This document shows positions 26,623-34,588 of a stretch of DNA of 64,000 bases, piece by piece. The notes beneath the pieces are model-generated. The model did no database searches. It was not told the DNA's origin and was given only the letters and a program-made list of their open reading frames with translations. Source of the stretch: CAZHTS01 sp964535315 (lineage in GTDB: Bacteria > Chloroflexota > Anaerolineae > Anaerolineales > Anaerolineaceae). The DNA lies in contig CAZHTS010000010.1 in assembly GCA_964535315.1 (NCBI GenBank), positions 20,196 through 84,195 on the forward strand, in the 5' to 3' direction. The number at the start of each line of letters is the position of its first letter. The first letter of the stretch is position 1. A program made the position numbers and the translations under genes.

Positions 26623-27849
26623 ATGAAACGCACCCTGCTGCTTTTTGCCTTGCTGCTCGTACTTGCTTCCATCGCCTGCGCACAGAGCACCCCTGCCCCG
26701 GCGGCCTTTCCACCCCTGCCCACATTGTATCAAATCCCCACCACGTTGACCCCTGCTCCAAGCCGCACCGCCACCCTGACGCCAACGATTACCACCACCC
26801 TGTCTCCCAGCCCCATTCCCAGCATTACCCCCAGCATCACACCCACCCCCATCGTGGCCGGTCCGTTTATCTTCCCGGACAATGTCAACCCCCTCACCGG
26901 CCTGCCCGTTTCCGATCCCAAAATTCTGGATCGCCTGCCGGTGATGATCAAGGTTGCCAACTACCCCGCTGCCGGCCGTCCACACGCCGGCCTGTCTTTT
27001 GCCGACCTCGTCTTTGAGTATTACATCGGCGCCGGCGCCAACCGCTTCAACGCCCTGTATTATGGCCAGGATAGCATCAAAGTTGGCCCGGTGCGTTCGG
27101 CGCGCATGGTCGATGTGCAACTGGCCGGCATGTACCGCTCCATCCTGGGATTTAAGGGCGCCGACCGTCAGACCTACAACTTCATGGTCGGCGAACTGGG
27201 CAAACGCGCCATCAACGGCGCCCCGGCCACCTGTCCTGGCCTGTGTGACGATGGGCGCAAAGTCGTCACCAGTTTCTGGGGCGACAGCGGCCAACTCAGC
27301 CAGTATGCCAGCAAATTGGGCATCACCAACACCCGCCAGGACCTGGGCGGCATGTACTTCGACTCGCGCCCCCCGGCCAAAGGCCAGCCCGGCACACAAC
27401 TGGCCGTCCTTTATCATCGCACTAACCGCGGCGAGTGGCGCTACGACCCCGCCACGGGCAAATATCTGCGCTGGATCGAAAGCCTCGATGCGGAAAGCAA
27501 AATCACCATGTACCCGCTCACCGACCTGGTCAACGGCCAGCAGCTGGCTTTTGCCAATGTCGTCGTCCTGTATAGCTATCATATCCTGCAAGGCGAGAGT
27601 CTATTTGACCTGGAATTGTGGCATAATAAAGGTGGACGGCGCGCCGTGCTGTTCCGCGACGGACAGGCCTTTGAAGGCATCTGGCAAGCAGCCGATGAGG
27701 ACCAGCCCATTCGTTTTTACATCCCCAATGCCGGCGAACAACCCCTGCCCTTTAAGCCCGGGAATACCTGGATGGTGCTGACCGGGGTTACCTCGGCTTT
27801 CAAACAACCTGCTGCCGGCCAGTGGGAACTTTACTTTCACATGCCTTAG
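26623..27849 (+). CDS. DUF3048 lipoprotein, copy 2 (YerB-like)
   Basis: A 408-aa tandem paralogue of the preceding gene. The lipobox is ASIAC (Cys 19), followed by a long Thr/Pro/Ser spacer (about 20-85), then the DUF3048 domain with NPLTGLPV, LPVMIKVANYP, GRPHAGLSFADLVFEYY, GPVRSAR and FKPGNTWMV. Order and spacing of motifs match copy 1, so it arose by tandem duplication, but the spacers differ completely. GAGG precedes the ATG. Confidence 0.88.
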   Translation: MKRTLLLFALLLVLASIACAQSTPAPAAFPPLPTLYQIPTTLTPAPSRTATLTPTITTTLSPSPIPSITPSITPTPIVAGPFIFPDNVNPLTGLPVSDPKILDRLPVMIKVANYPAAGRPHAGLSFADLVFEYYIGAGANRFNALYYGQDSIKVGPVRSARMVDVQLAGMYRSILGFKGADRQTYNFMVGELGKRAINGAPATCPGLCDDGRKVVTSFWGDSGQLSQYASKLGITNTRQDLGGMYFDSRPPAKGQPGTQLAVLYHRTNRGEWRYDPATGKYLRWIESLDAESKITMYPLTDLVNGQQLAFANVVVLYSYHILQGESLFDLELWHNKGGRRAVLFRDGQAFEGIWQAADEDQPIRFYIPNAGEQPLPFKPGNTWMVLTGVTSAFKQPAAGQWELYFHMP

Positions 27850-27853
27850 ACCT

Positions 27854-28582
27854 ATGCGCATACTCGTTTTATCGGATATTCACGCCAATCGCAGCGCCCT
27901 GGAAGCCGTTCTGGACGACGCCGGAGCAGTGGACGCCGTCTGGTGCCTGGGCGACCTGGTGGGCTACGGGCCGGATCCAAATGAATGTATCGCCGTGATC
28001 CGCGCACTGCCCAACCTGGTCTGCCTGCTTGGCAATCATGACGCCGCCGCGCTGGGCCAGATCGACCTGAACACCTTTAACAGCGACGCCCGGCTGTCCA
28101 TTCGCTGGATGCAAACCACCCTGACCCCCGCCAGCATCGAATTTTTGAAAAGCCTGCCCGAAAAGCAAGTGATCGGTGATGTGACCCTGGCGCATGGCAG
28201 CCCACGCAACCCGGTGTGGGAGTATATTCTGGATGTTTACACCGCCATGAACAACTTCGATTACTTCGACACCCGTTTTTGTTTCGTCGGGCATTCGCAT
28301 CTACCCATCGCCTACCTCACCAACCCGGAAAGCAACAGCATCAAAACCCGCCTGCTCAAAATGGGCGATAGCGTCACTGTCTACGGGCGCGCCCTGCTCA
28401 ATCCCGGCTCGGTTGGGCAGCCGCGCGACCACGATTTTCGCGCCGCTTACGCCCTCTTTGAACCCGAAGAACAACGCTGGTCCGCCCGCCGGGTGGCCTA
28501 CGATTTCGTCGCCGTTCAGGAGCGCATCCAGCGCGCCGGCCTGCCGCAGCGCCACGCCGCCCGCCTGGCCGAGGGCGCCTGA
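27854..28582 (+). CDS. Calcineurin-like metallophosphoesterase (YfcE/MJ0936-type)
   Basis: A 242-aa two-metal phosphoesterase. Metal-binding motifs appear in order: SDIHAN (residues 7-12), GDLVGYGPDP, LLGNHD, LAHGSP and GHSHLP. Members hydrolyse phosphodiesters such as cyclic nucleotides or act on small phosphorylated substrates. An adenylate cyclase gene lies 10 kb away, but no link is shown. It starts 4 bp after the DUF3048 gene with no visible ribosome-binding site, suggesting coupling. Confidence 0.88.
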   Translation: MRILVLSDIHANRSALEAVLDDAGAVDAVWCLGDLVGYGPDPNECIAVIRALPNLVCLLGNHDAAALGQIDLNTFNSDARLSIRWMQTTLTPASIEFLKSLPEKQVIGDVTLAHGSPRNPVWEYILDVYTAMNNFDYFDTRFCFVGHSHLPIAYLTNPESNSIKTRLLKMGDSVTVYGRALLNPGSVGQPRDHDFRAAYALFEPEEQRWSARRVAYDFVAVQERIQRAGLPQRHAARLAEGA

Positions 28583-28668
28583 CGGGCCCACAGGTATCTG
28601 CGGGAACCAATAAGCCGTCCCTGCCGTCTAAACAGCAGAGATCATTCGAGCCCGAGAGGAGAAAGAAC

Positions 28669-29649
28669 ATGAAGAAATATGACGTTCTCATCTTTTTGAT
28701 CGTGTGCAGCCTGTTGTTTAGCGCCTGCCAGTCTGCCCCATCGGCGCTGATGCAACGCCAGGATACCGCCCAGGAAGGTTACAAGGCCAGCAATACGGGC
28801 GGAGCCGCCCCGATGATGGATGCCGCTGCTCCGGTCGCCCCGCCCATGCCGGCCTCTGCCGAAGCAGAGGTGAGCGCGATTGCCGTGCAAAACGCTTCCG
28901 GGCAGGCCGTCGAACGAATCGTCATCCAGAACGCCGATGTCAGCATCGTCGTCGATGACCCTGCCCCCGCTATGGAAGCCATCACCCGCATGGCCAACGA
29001 AATGGGCGGTTTCGTGGTCGAATCACGCCTGTACAAAACACGCACCCGCGACAATGTTGAAATCCCCGAAGCCAGTATCAGCGTGCGCGTCCCTGCCGAA
29101 AAGCTGGATAACGCCCTCAGTCAGATCAAGGGGCTGACCAGCAACCCGACCGAGGACGTGCTCTCCGAGAACAAAACCGGGCAGGACGTCACCAAGGAAT
29201 ACACCGATCTGCGCTCGCAGCTGACCAACAAGGAAGAAGCCGAAAAACAGCTGCGCGCCATCATGGAAAACGCCACCCGCACCGAAGACGTGATGATGGT
29301 CTTCAACCAGCTGACCCAGATTCGCCAGGAAATCGAGGTGCTCAAAGGCCAGATTCAATACTACGAGCAGGCCGCCCGCCTCTCGGCCATCAGCGTACGC
29401 ATCCAGGCCCGCGCCGCCATCGCCCCGTTGACCATCGGCGGATGGAAACCGGTCGGCGTCGCCCGTGATGCGGTACAGGCCCTGATCGACGTGCTCAAGT
29501 TCCTGGGCAACCTGTCCATCTGGCTGGTCATCTTCGTCCTGCCGCTCGTGCTGATCGGTTACCTCGTCTTCCGCCTGGTGCGCGGCTTCTTCCGGCTCTT
29601 CCGCCGCCGCCCCAGCCCGCCGCCTCCGCCCCCGACCGCCGCCGGTTAA
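28669..29649 (+). CDS. DUF4349 lipoprotein
   Basis: A 326-aa lipoprotein. The lipobox LFSAC places Cys at residue 20. After an Ala/Pro-rich spacer, the DUF4349 domain (about 80-245) contains VRVPAEKLD, ENKTGQDVTKEYTDL and a coiled coil (about 175-230, LTNKEEAEKQL onward). A transmembrane helix follows at about 280-302, then a basic Arg/Pro-rich cytoplasmic tail. It would thus be anchored at both ends. Function is unknown; the domain is often seen in cell-envelope proteins. GAGGAG precedes the ATG, and a strong terminator follows. Confidence 0.88.
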   Translation: MKKYDVLIFLIVCSLLFSACQSAPSALMQRQDTAQEGYKASNTGGAAPMMDAAAPVAPPMPASAEAEVSAIAVQNASGQAVERIVIQNADVSIVVDDPAPAMEAITRMANEMGGFVVESRLYKTRTRDNVEIPEASISVRVPAEKLDNALSQIKGLTSNPTEDVLSENKTGQDVTKEYTDLRSQLTNKEEAEKQLRAIMENATRTEDVMMVFNQLTQIRQEIEVLKGQIQYYEQAARLSAISVRIQARAAIAPLTIGGWKPVGVARDAVQALIDVLKFLGNLSIWLVIFVLPLVLIGYLVFRLVRGFFRLFRRRPSPPPPPPTAAG

Positions 29650-29675
29650 CCCCCAATCCCCCCTTCAACAGCCTG

Positions 29676-29707
29676 GTGGGACGAGCTTTTTGCTCGTCCC
29701 ACTTTTT
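29676..29707 (+). terminator. Terminator after the DUF4349 gene
   Basis: An 11-bp perfect stem, GTGGGACGAGC with GCTCGTCCCAC, around a T-rich loop, followed by TTTTT. Confidence 0.9.
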
Positions 29708-29735
29708 GATTCCACCCGCCCGGTTTTGTCAAACC

Positions 29736-30286
29736 ATCAATAATCAGGAAATCCCCGAGGCCAACATCATCGTCCGCGTTCCGGTCGAAAGATTAATCGA
29801 GGCGCACGATCGCATCAAACAACTCGCCGTCGATCCAGAAAAAGATATCCTCGCTGAAAACAAAACCGGGCAGGACATGACCGAAGAATACGCCGACCTG
29901 GAAGCCCCAACTGCTCAACCAGGAAAACGCCAACCGCACCGAAGATGTCCTGAAAGTGTTCGATCAGCTCACCCAAACCCGCAATGAAATTGAGCGCATC
30001 CAAGGCAAACTCCAGTATTATGAGCAGGCCGCCAGTCTATCCGCCATCAGCATCCGTTTGCAAGCCCGTCAGATCGTTCCACCAATCACTAACCGGAGGC
30101 ATCCTGCACGATGCCACCCAGGCTCTCATCCATAGCGGACAAGGGATTGTAACCGCCCTGATCTGGCCGGTGGTCTACATCCTACCGCAGGCGCTGTTAT
30201 ACTATGCCGCCTTTCGCGTCCTGCGCCGCTTCTACCGCCGCCGGCGACGCACCCTGCCACCGGCCCCATCCGCTGCAAAAGAATAG
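29736..30286 (+). pseudogene. Decayed duplicate of the DUF4349 lipoprotein gene
   Basis: Three reading frames in succession match the upstream gene. Frame 1 reads NQEIPEANIIVRVPVERL and AENKTGQDMTEEYADL (parent EIPEASISVRVPAEKL, SENKTGQDVTKEYTDL). After a shift near 29905 it continues LLNQENANRTEDVLKVFDQL and KLQYYEQAASLSAISIRLQAR. After a second shift near 30090 it continues GGILHDATQALI and the final membrane helix with an Arg-rich tail. The signal peptide and N-terminal third are missing, and a segment matching KEEAEKQLRAIME is deleted. The remnant cannot make the full protein. Confidence 0.88.
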
Positions 30287-30304
30287 AACCAACAGCCATA
30301 TCCC

Positions 30305-30334
30305 CAGGGTGCCCGCTCGTTTCAGGGCGCCCTG
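30305..30334 (+). terminator. Hairpin downstream of the pseudogene
   Basis: CAGGGTGCCC pairs with GGGCGCCCTG over 10 positions with one mismatch or wobble. There is no T-tract, so termination is uncertain. Confidence 0.35.
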
Positions 30335-30362
30335 CAATTAACCGTCAAACTTCCCCGGTTTA

Positions 30363-30371
30363 TGGTAAACT
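30363..30371 (+). promoter_or_regulatory. Possible extended -10 promoter for the 30430 cluster
   Basis: TGG-TAAACT stands 58 bp before the first gene. No convincing -35 was seen. Confidence 0.35.
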
Positions 30372-30429
30372 TGTACCCTGATGTAGATTGTTGCAATTTT
30401 AGTTCGAGCGTTCTGAAGGAGTAAATAGA

Positions 30430-30621
30430 ATGGGTTACATTGATCCTGGGCTGTTTGGCATACTTTCACAAAGTGGCCTGGTTATTTTAGCAGTGATCGT
30501 TTCAGGTTTTACCTTCTTCTTTAAACCAATCAAAAACCTGTTTGGTAAAATTTTCAAAAAGCAATCCGCACCGACCGAAACCACTCAGTCTCCAACCAAT
30601 CCCCCTGAAAACCAGGCATAA
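30430..30621 (+). CDS. Tiny membrane protein with N-terminal YIDPG motif
   Basis: A 63-aa protein starting MGYIDPGLFG, with one hydrophobic helix (about 12-32), a basic segment (KPIKNLFGKIFKK) and a polar Thr/Pro tail. The MxYIDPG start recurs in small membrane proteins near envelope-sugar genes; that is recollection, not a search. GAAGGAG stands 7 nt before the ATG. It ends 3 bp before the methyltransferase gene, so they form one operon. Confidence 0.8.
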   Translation: MGYIDPGLFGILSQSGLVILAVIVSGFTFFFKPIKNLFGKIFKKQSAPTETTQSPTNPPENQA

Positions 30622-30624
30622 AAT

Positions 30625-32010
30625 ATGGCGAACTTCCAGATAGGCTCCGACCGGGATCCAACCGGCTCTGTTTATCGCGTCGAGGATAAAATCCTGCGCG
30701 GCATCCACAGCGAGTTTCAGGGTTACTATAGCGATCTGCTGCAAAACCCGACCGTCCAAAACATGCTGGGCAAAGAAATCGTCGCCACCCGCCCGGCGGA
30801 TCAGGCCCTCCCTGGATACGCATTGACGCTCGAACATCAGCGCATTACCCCGGCCAACTATTGTTTCGAATGGCCCACCCCCATGCTGCGCGATGCTGCC
30901 CTGACAACGCTCGAAATCTGCCTGCGCCTCAACAACAGCGGCGCCATCCTCAAAGACGCCACCCCCTGGAATATTCTGTACGATGGAACCAGGCCCGTTC
31001 TGGTCGATTTTACTTCCATCATGCCCCAGGAAAACGATCTGCTATGGGTGGCCTACGATCAGTTCTGCCGGCTGTTCCTCTTCCCGCTGCTGGTCGCCGC
31101 CAGCAACTCCGGGCGGGTCAGCCGCGCCCTGCTGCTCGATTCGGCCAACGGCATCACCGACAGCGAAGTCGTAAAATTCCTGCCTGCCTTCGCCTGGCTC
31201 AAGCGCCCGTGGCTGTTCAATCGCCTGTACCTGCCGCGCTTTGTCATCAGCATGCTGCGCAAAACCGGTCAGGACAAGGACCTGTCACGCTTCAAGCAAA
31301 ATACCCCGTTAACCCCACAGGCCCGCGCCGCCTTTTTTACCACCCTGCAAAAAGACGTGGCCTCGCTCCAGATTGCCACCGGGCAAAGCAAATGGTCACA
31401 ATACTATCAGGATGTCAACACTTTTCTGCATCCTGACCAATTCCACCCGAAACAAACGGTCGTGGCGCAAATCCTGGCGCAGCATCACCCCAAAACCGTG
31501 GTCGACATCGGCTGCAATCAGGGCGGTTACGCCATCCTGGCTGCCAAAGCCGGGGCTCACGTGACCGCCTTTGACACCGACGAAGATAGCGTCAGCCTGC
31601 TCTACCAGTTGGCCCAACAACAGAACCTCGATATACTGCCGCTGGTCATGGATGTGCTCAGCCCTTCACCTCAAGGCGGCTGGCGAGCGAGCGAATATCC
31701 CCCGGCCCCGCAACGTTTTCGCGCCGAAATGGCGTTTGCACTGGCGCTCACCCACCATCTGGCCATCACCCAGGTGCAGACCTTTGACCGCATCACGCAA
31801 ACGCTGTCTGACTACGCCGATAAATGGCTGCTCACCGAATTCGTCCCGCTCAGCGATCCCCGTTCGCAGGAACTGCTGGTAACCAACCGTCGCGACATGA
31901 GCTGGTATTCGCTCGATGCGTTCCTGGCGTCGCTGCAACGCGTTTTCCCCAAGGTCGAAACATTCCCTTCAGAACCGGCGGGACGCACCCTCTGTCTATG
32001 CACGCGTTGA
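30625..32010 (+). CDS. Kinase-like domain fused to class I SAM methyltransferase (NoeA-like)
   Basis: A 461-aa protein. The N-terminal part (about 1-250) contains LKDATPWNILYDG followed by LVDFTSI (about 110-132). This resembles the catalytic D-x4-N and metal-binding D of aminoglycoside-phosphotransferase-like kinases, though a clear nucleotide-binding lysine loop was not seen. The C-terminal part has the SAM motif VVDIGCNQGGYA (about 292-303) and the acidic FDTDED strand end. The fusion resembles NoeA-type nodulation proteins. Substrate unknown; neighbours suggest an envelope glycan or lipid. Confidence 0.75.
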   Translation: MANFQIGSDRDPTGSVYRVEDKILRGIHSEFQGYYSDLLQNPTVQNMLGKEIVATRPADQALPGYALTLEHQRITPANYCFEWPTPMLRDAALTTLEICLRLNNSGAILKDATPWNILYDGTRPVLVDFTSIMPQENDLLWVAYDQFCRLFLFPLLVAASNSGRVSRALLLDSANGITDSEVVKFLPAFAWLKRPWLFNRLYLPRFVISMLRKTGQDKDLSRFKQNTPLTPQARAAFFTTLQKDVASLQIATGQSKWSQYYQDVNTFLHPDQFHPKQTVVAQILAQHHPKTVVDIGCNQGGYAILAAKAGAHVTAFDTDEDSVSLLYQLAQQQNLDILPLVMDVLSPSPQGGWRASEYPPAPQRFRAEMAFALALTHHLAITQVQTFDRITQTLSDYADKWLLTEFVPLSDPRSQELLVTNRRDMSWYSLDAFLASLQRVFPKVETFPSEPAGRTLCLCTR

Positions 32011-32336
32011 ACTGGAAACGCCTCAAGCAGAATTTCGCCACCTACTTCGCCTGGCTGTTATTCTCCGGGACGATCTTTGTCCTGATGGGGCTGTTTAAGT
32101 CGCTGGACCGCATCCAGGGCTATGAATTCTACTGGCTGGATGTGATTGCGACGTACGGAATCACCTTGCTGTTTGCCGCGCTCGAGATTGCAGCGGTGGC
32201 CCTTGTCCTGGCAGCGCTGCAATCCGTGCTTGAAAAACTGGCGCGGCAAGACTTGAGCAAGCTATTCAAAAGTTTGCTGTTGGCCCTGTTCTTGATCGTC
32301 TGGATCATCCTCCTGCAAAGCATAAAAACTGGCTAA
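31998..32336 (+). CDS. Small polytopic membrane protein
   Basis: A 112-aa protein with three hydrophobic stretches (about 15-33, 45-75 and 92-108). The start ATG at 31998 overlaps the end of the methyltransferase gene by 13 bp. The reading frame opens earlier, but that part is antisense-like coding within the previous gene. No recognised family. Confidence 0.7.
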   Translation: MHALNWKRLKQNFATYFAWLLFSGTIFVLMGLFKSLDRIQGYEFYWLDVIATYGITLLFAALEIAAVALVLAALQSVLEKLARQDLSKLFKSLLLALFLIVWIILLQSIKTG

Positions 32337-32344
32337 AAGGCTCC

Positions 32345-34588
32345 ATGAAAACATTCCACTGGCTCAAACCTGATCGACGCTCTTTGATGCTGGCAGCCGG
32401 GCTGGGAGTAGTTCTTGTTGCAACAGATTACTATTTCTTAAACCCGTTTGATTTGCGCCACCGTGGTGCCGTAATGCAATATGTGCTGAGCGGCGCACTC
32501 GCCTTGCTGGTCAGTCTTGCACTAACAATCGCTTTGCAGTCTGCACGATCCTGGCAATCGTCCTGGGTCGCGAAAGCCGGCATGGCCTTACTCGTCATCC
32601 CGCTCGTCGCCTATCTGGCGTACCTGTATATACCTGCGACCCTATACGCCACCCGCTTTACCGTTTCGCAACTGGATATCATTGCTACGGGCGAAAAGAA
32701 TCCCTCAGCCGCAAACGACATGGTGCATTTACAGCGCCTGCTGGGAGTCGACCAGACCCCCGTCAACCTTACCCGCCTCACTCAAACCGGTGAATGGCGC
32801 GTGGTCAGCGGCGGTCTGATCTCTGATGGCGAGCAGCCGGCGCAGCTCCACGACTCCTTCCTCGGCGGGCAGGGCCAAAACGTACAGGTTGTTTTTGCGA
32901 GCGGCCCAGAATCGGGAATCGTTCGGGTGAGTGTAAACGGGGTAGAGCAACAAATCGATCTGTACAGCCCCACCTTTCAAGAAACGACCGTCACCCTGCC
33001 CGTTACCGGCAAACTCGGTTCGCTCTTTCTGGAAATAGTGCGCTGGTTCAATATCATCGTGGCAGGCATGATCCTCTCGCTGCCGCTCACCCGCCTGGAA
33101 AAGCCCATCTACGCCTGGTTCGACGATCTCACCCCGCGCCTTCAAGCCATTGCCGTTCCGGTGGTCATTTTTTCCATCCTGATCACCCTCTTCGGCATCA
33201 GCGATTTGTTCTATCCCAACACAGCCGCCCCACTGCCGCCGTCGCCCGCCGGTCAAAAACCGCCCAACGTGATTTTCATCGTCGTAGACGCGCTCACCGC
33301 CGAAGACATGTCACTTTATGGCTACCCCTTACCCACCACCCCCAACCTGGATCGGATTACACGCACCTGGACCGTTTATACCCATGCCCAGGCTGCCGGA
33401 TCAGGCTCGATTACCGATTTACCTGTGGTGCTTACCGGTCGCTATCCATATCTGACCCCATACTATCGCTATGGCGATGTCATGCGTTCGCAGCCCGGCT
33501 GGTTGAACCTGGCCGATATTCTACAGGCCTCAGGCTATGAGACCATCTGGCACGGCTATCTCAGCCCCGGTTTTTATCACCTGGGAAAGTACTTTGACCG
33601 TTCCGTGTGCAAGCGCGGGCTGGCGGCGTTTTTGGATCGCACCCGGTATCAAATCCGCGCCACCCCCTACGAGGATTCGCAAATATTCCCGCTAACATTC
33701 TGGCTGGCAAAGGTCAGCGTTGGTGAAAAAAGCGAAGAATATGAATCCTGTGACGCCCTGTCAGGGTTCCAACAAATCATAAAAAACCGGGATGCAAACC
33801 GGCCGCTTTACCTGTATATTCACGAGCGCGGTGTGCATGGCGGCCCCTACAGAGGCGGCCCATACCAGGGAACTTTCCTGCCGCTTGAGCAGGGGTTATT
33901 GAGCGAATCCGATCAAAAGACCTATTATGGCCCCTATCAACTGGAGAACCAACGGTTTGTCGATCAATTAAGATTGCGCTACGATGAAGCGATCCGCTAT
34001 CAGGACGAACAACTCAACGAGATCATCGAAACCCTCAAAGCGGCCGGGCAGTATGATAACGCATTGATTATCATCACTTCCGATCACGGGCAGAATTTCC
34101 ACAACGGCTACGTCGCACATGCCACGCCGCTGTTATCCTATCCAGAAACGCACATCCCGCTGCTCATCAAATATCCCTATCAAACAGAAGGACAGCGCGT
34201 GGATCAGATGGTCAGTTCAGTAGATCTGGTTCCCACCATTCTGGATACGCTCAAGTACCAGTACGCGCCAGACTGGGTAGACGGCCAATCGCTGTTGGGG
34301 CAGCCGGCTGCCCAGCGGATCATATTCTCTCGCCGCCCCATTGCCTATGGCATCACCGCCAAGGTCTACGCCGCCGCTGACGAAAACTACCGTCTGGTGC
34401 AGCGCGAAAATGGCCTGTGGCTCTTCAACCATCAGGAAGACCCCACCGAACAACACAACCTGTGGGGCGAAAACAGCATAGACCCGCAGATCCTGGAGCG
34501 TCTCCAGGCCGCCATACAGGCCTACGATGCACGAGCAGATTTCCTCATCAGAAGCAATGATGTCCTCAATGCGCCGCCGTTGCCCTGA
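32345..34588 (+). CDS. Membrane-anchored sulfatase/phosphotransferase-fold enzyme
   Basis: A 747-aa protein with N-terminal transmembrane helices (about 13-30, 42-65, 77-98), an external insert, further helices (about 228-245 and 265-285), and then an alkaline-phosphatase superfamily domain from NVIFIVVDAL (about 309). DALTAEDMSLYGY, LTGRYPYL and TSDHGQNFH (near 579) are the expected metal and core motifs. The usual sulfatase Cys/Ser-x-Pro-x-Arg is not present; the site reads SGSITDLPVVLTGRYP, so the nucleophile would be Ser or Thr. It is more likely a phosphoglycerol/phosphoethanolamine-type transferase or hydrolase than an arylsulfatase. AAAAGG precedes the ATG. Confidence 0.82.
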   Translation: MKTFHWLKPDRRSLMLAAGLGVVLVATDYYFLNPFDLRHRGAVMQYVLSGALALLVSLALTIALQSARSWQSSWVAKAGMALLVIPLVAYLAYLYIPATLYATRFTVSQLDIIATGEKNPSAANDMVHLQRLLGVDQTPVNLTRLTQTGEWRVVSGGLISDGEQPAQLHDSFLGGQGQNVQVVFASGPESGIVRVSVNGVEQQIDLYSPTFQETTVTLPVTGKLGSLFLEIVRWFNIIVAGMILSLPLTRLEKPIYAWFDDLTPRLQAIAVPVVIFSILITLFGISDLFYPNTAAPLPPSPAGQKPPNVIFIVVDALTAEDMSLYGYPLPTTPNLDRITRTWTVYTHAQAAGSGSITDLPVVLTGRYPYLTPYYRYGDVMRSQPGWLNLADILQASGYETIWHGYLSPGFYHLGKYFDRSVCKRGLAAFLDRTRYQIRATPYEDSQIFPLTFWLAKVSVGEKSEEYESCDALSGFQQIIKNRDANRPLYLYIHERGVHGGPYRGGPYQGTFLPLEQGLLSESDQKTYYGPYQLENQRFVDQLRLRYDEAIRYQDEQLNEIIETLKAAGQYDNALIIITSDHGQNFHNGYVAHATPLLSYPETHIPLLIKYPYQTEGQRVDQMVSSVDLVPTILDTLKYQYAPDWVDGQSLLGQPAAQRIIFSRRPIAYGITAKVYAAADENYRLVQRENGLWLFNHQEDPTEQHNLWGENSIDPQILERLQAAIQAYDARADFLIRSNDVLNAPPLP

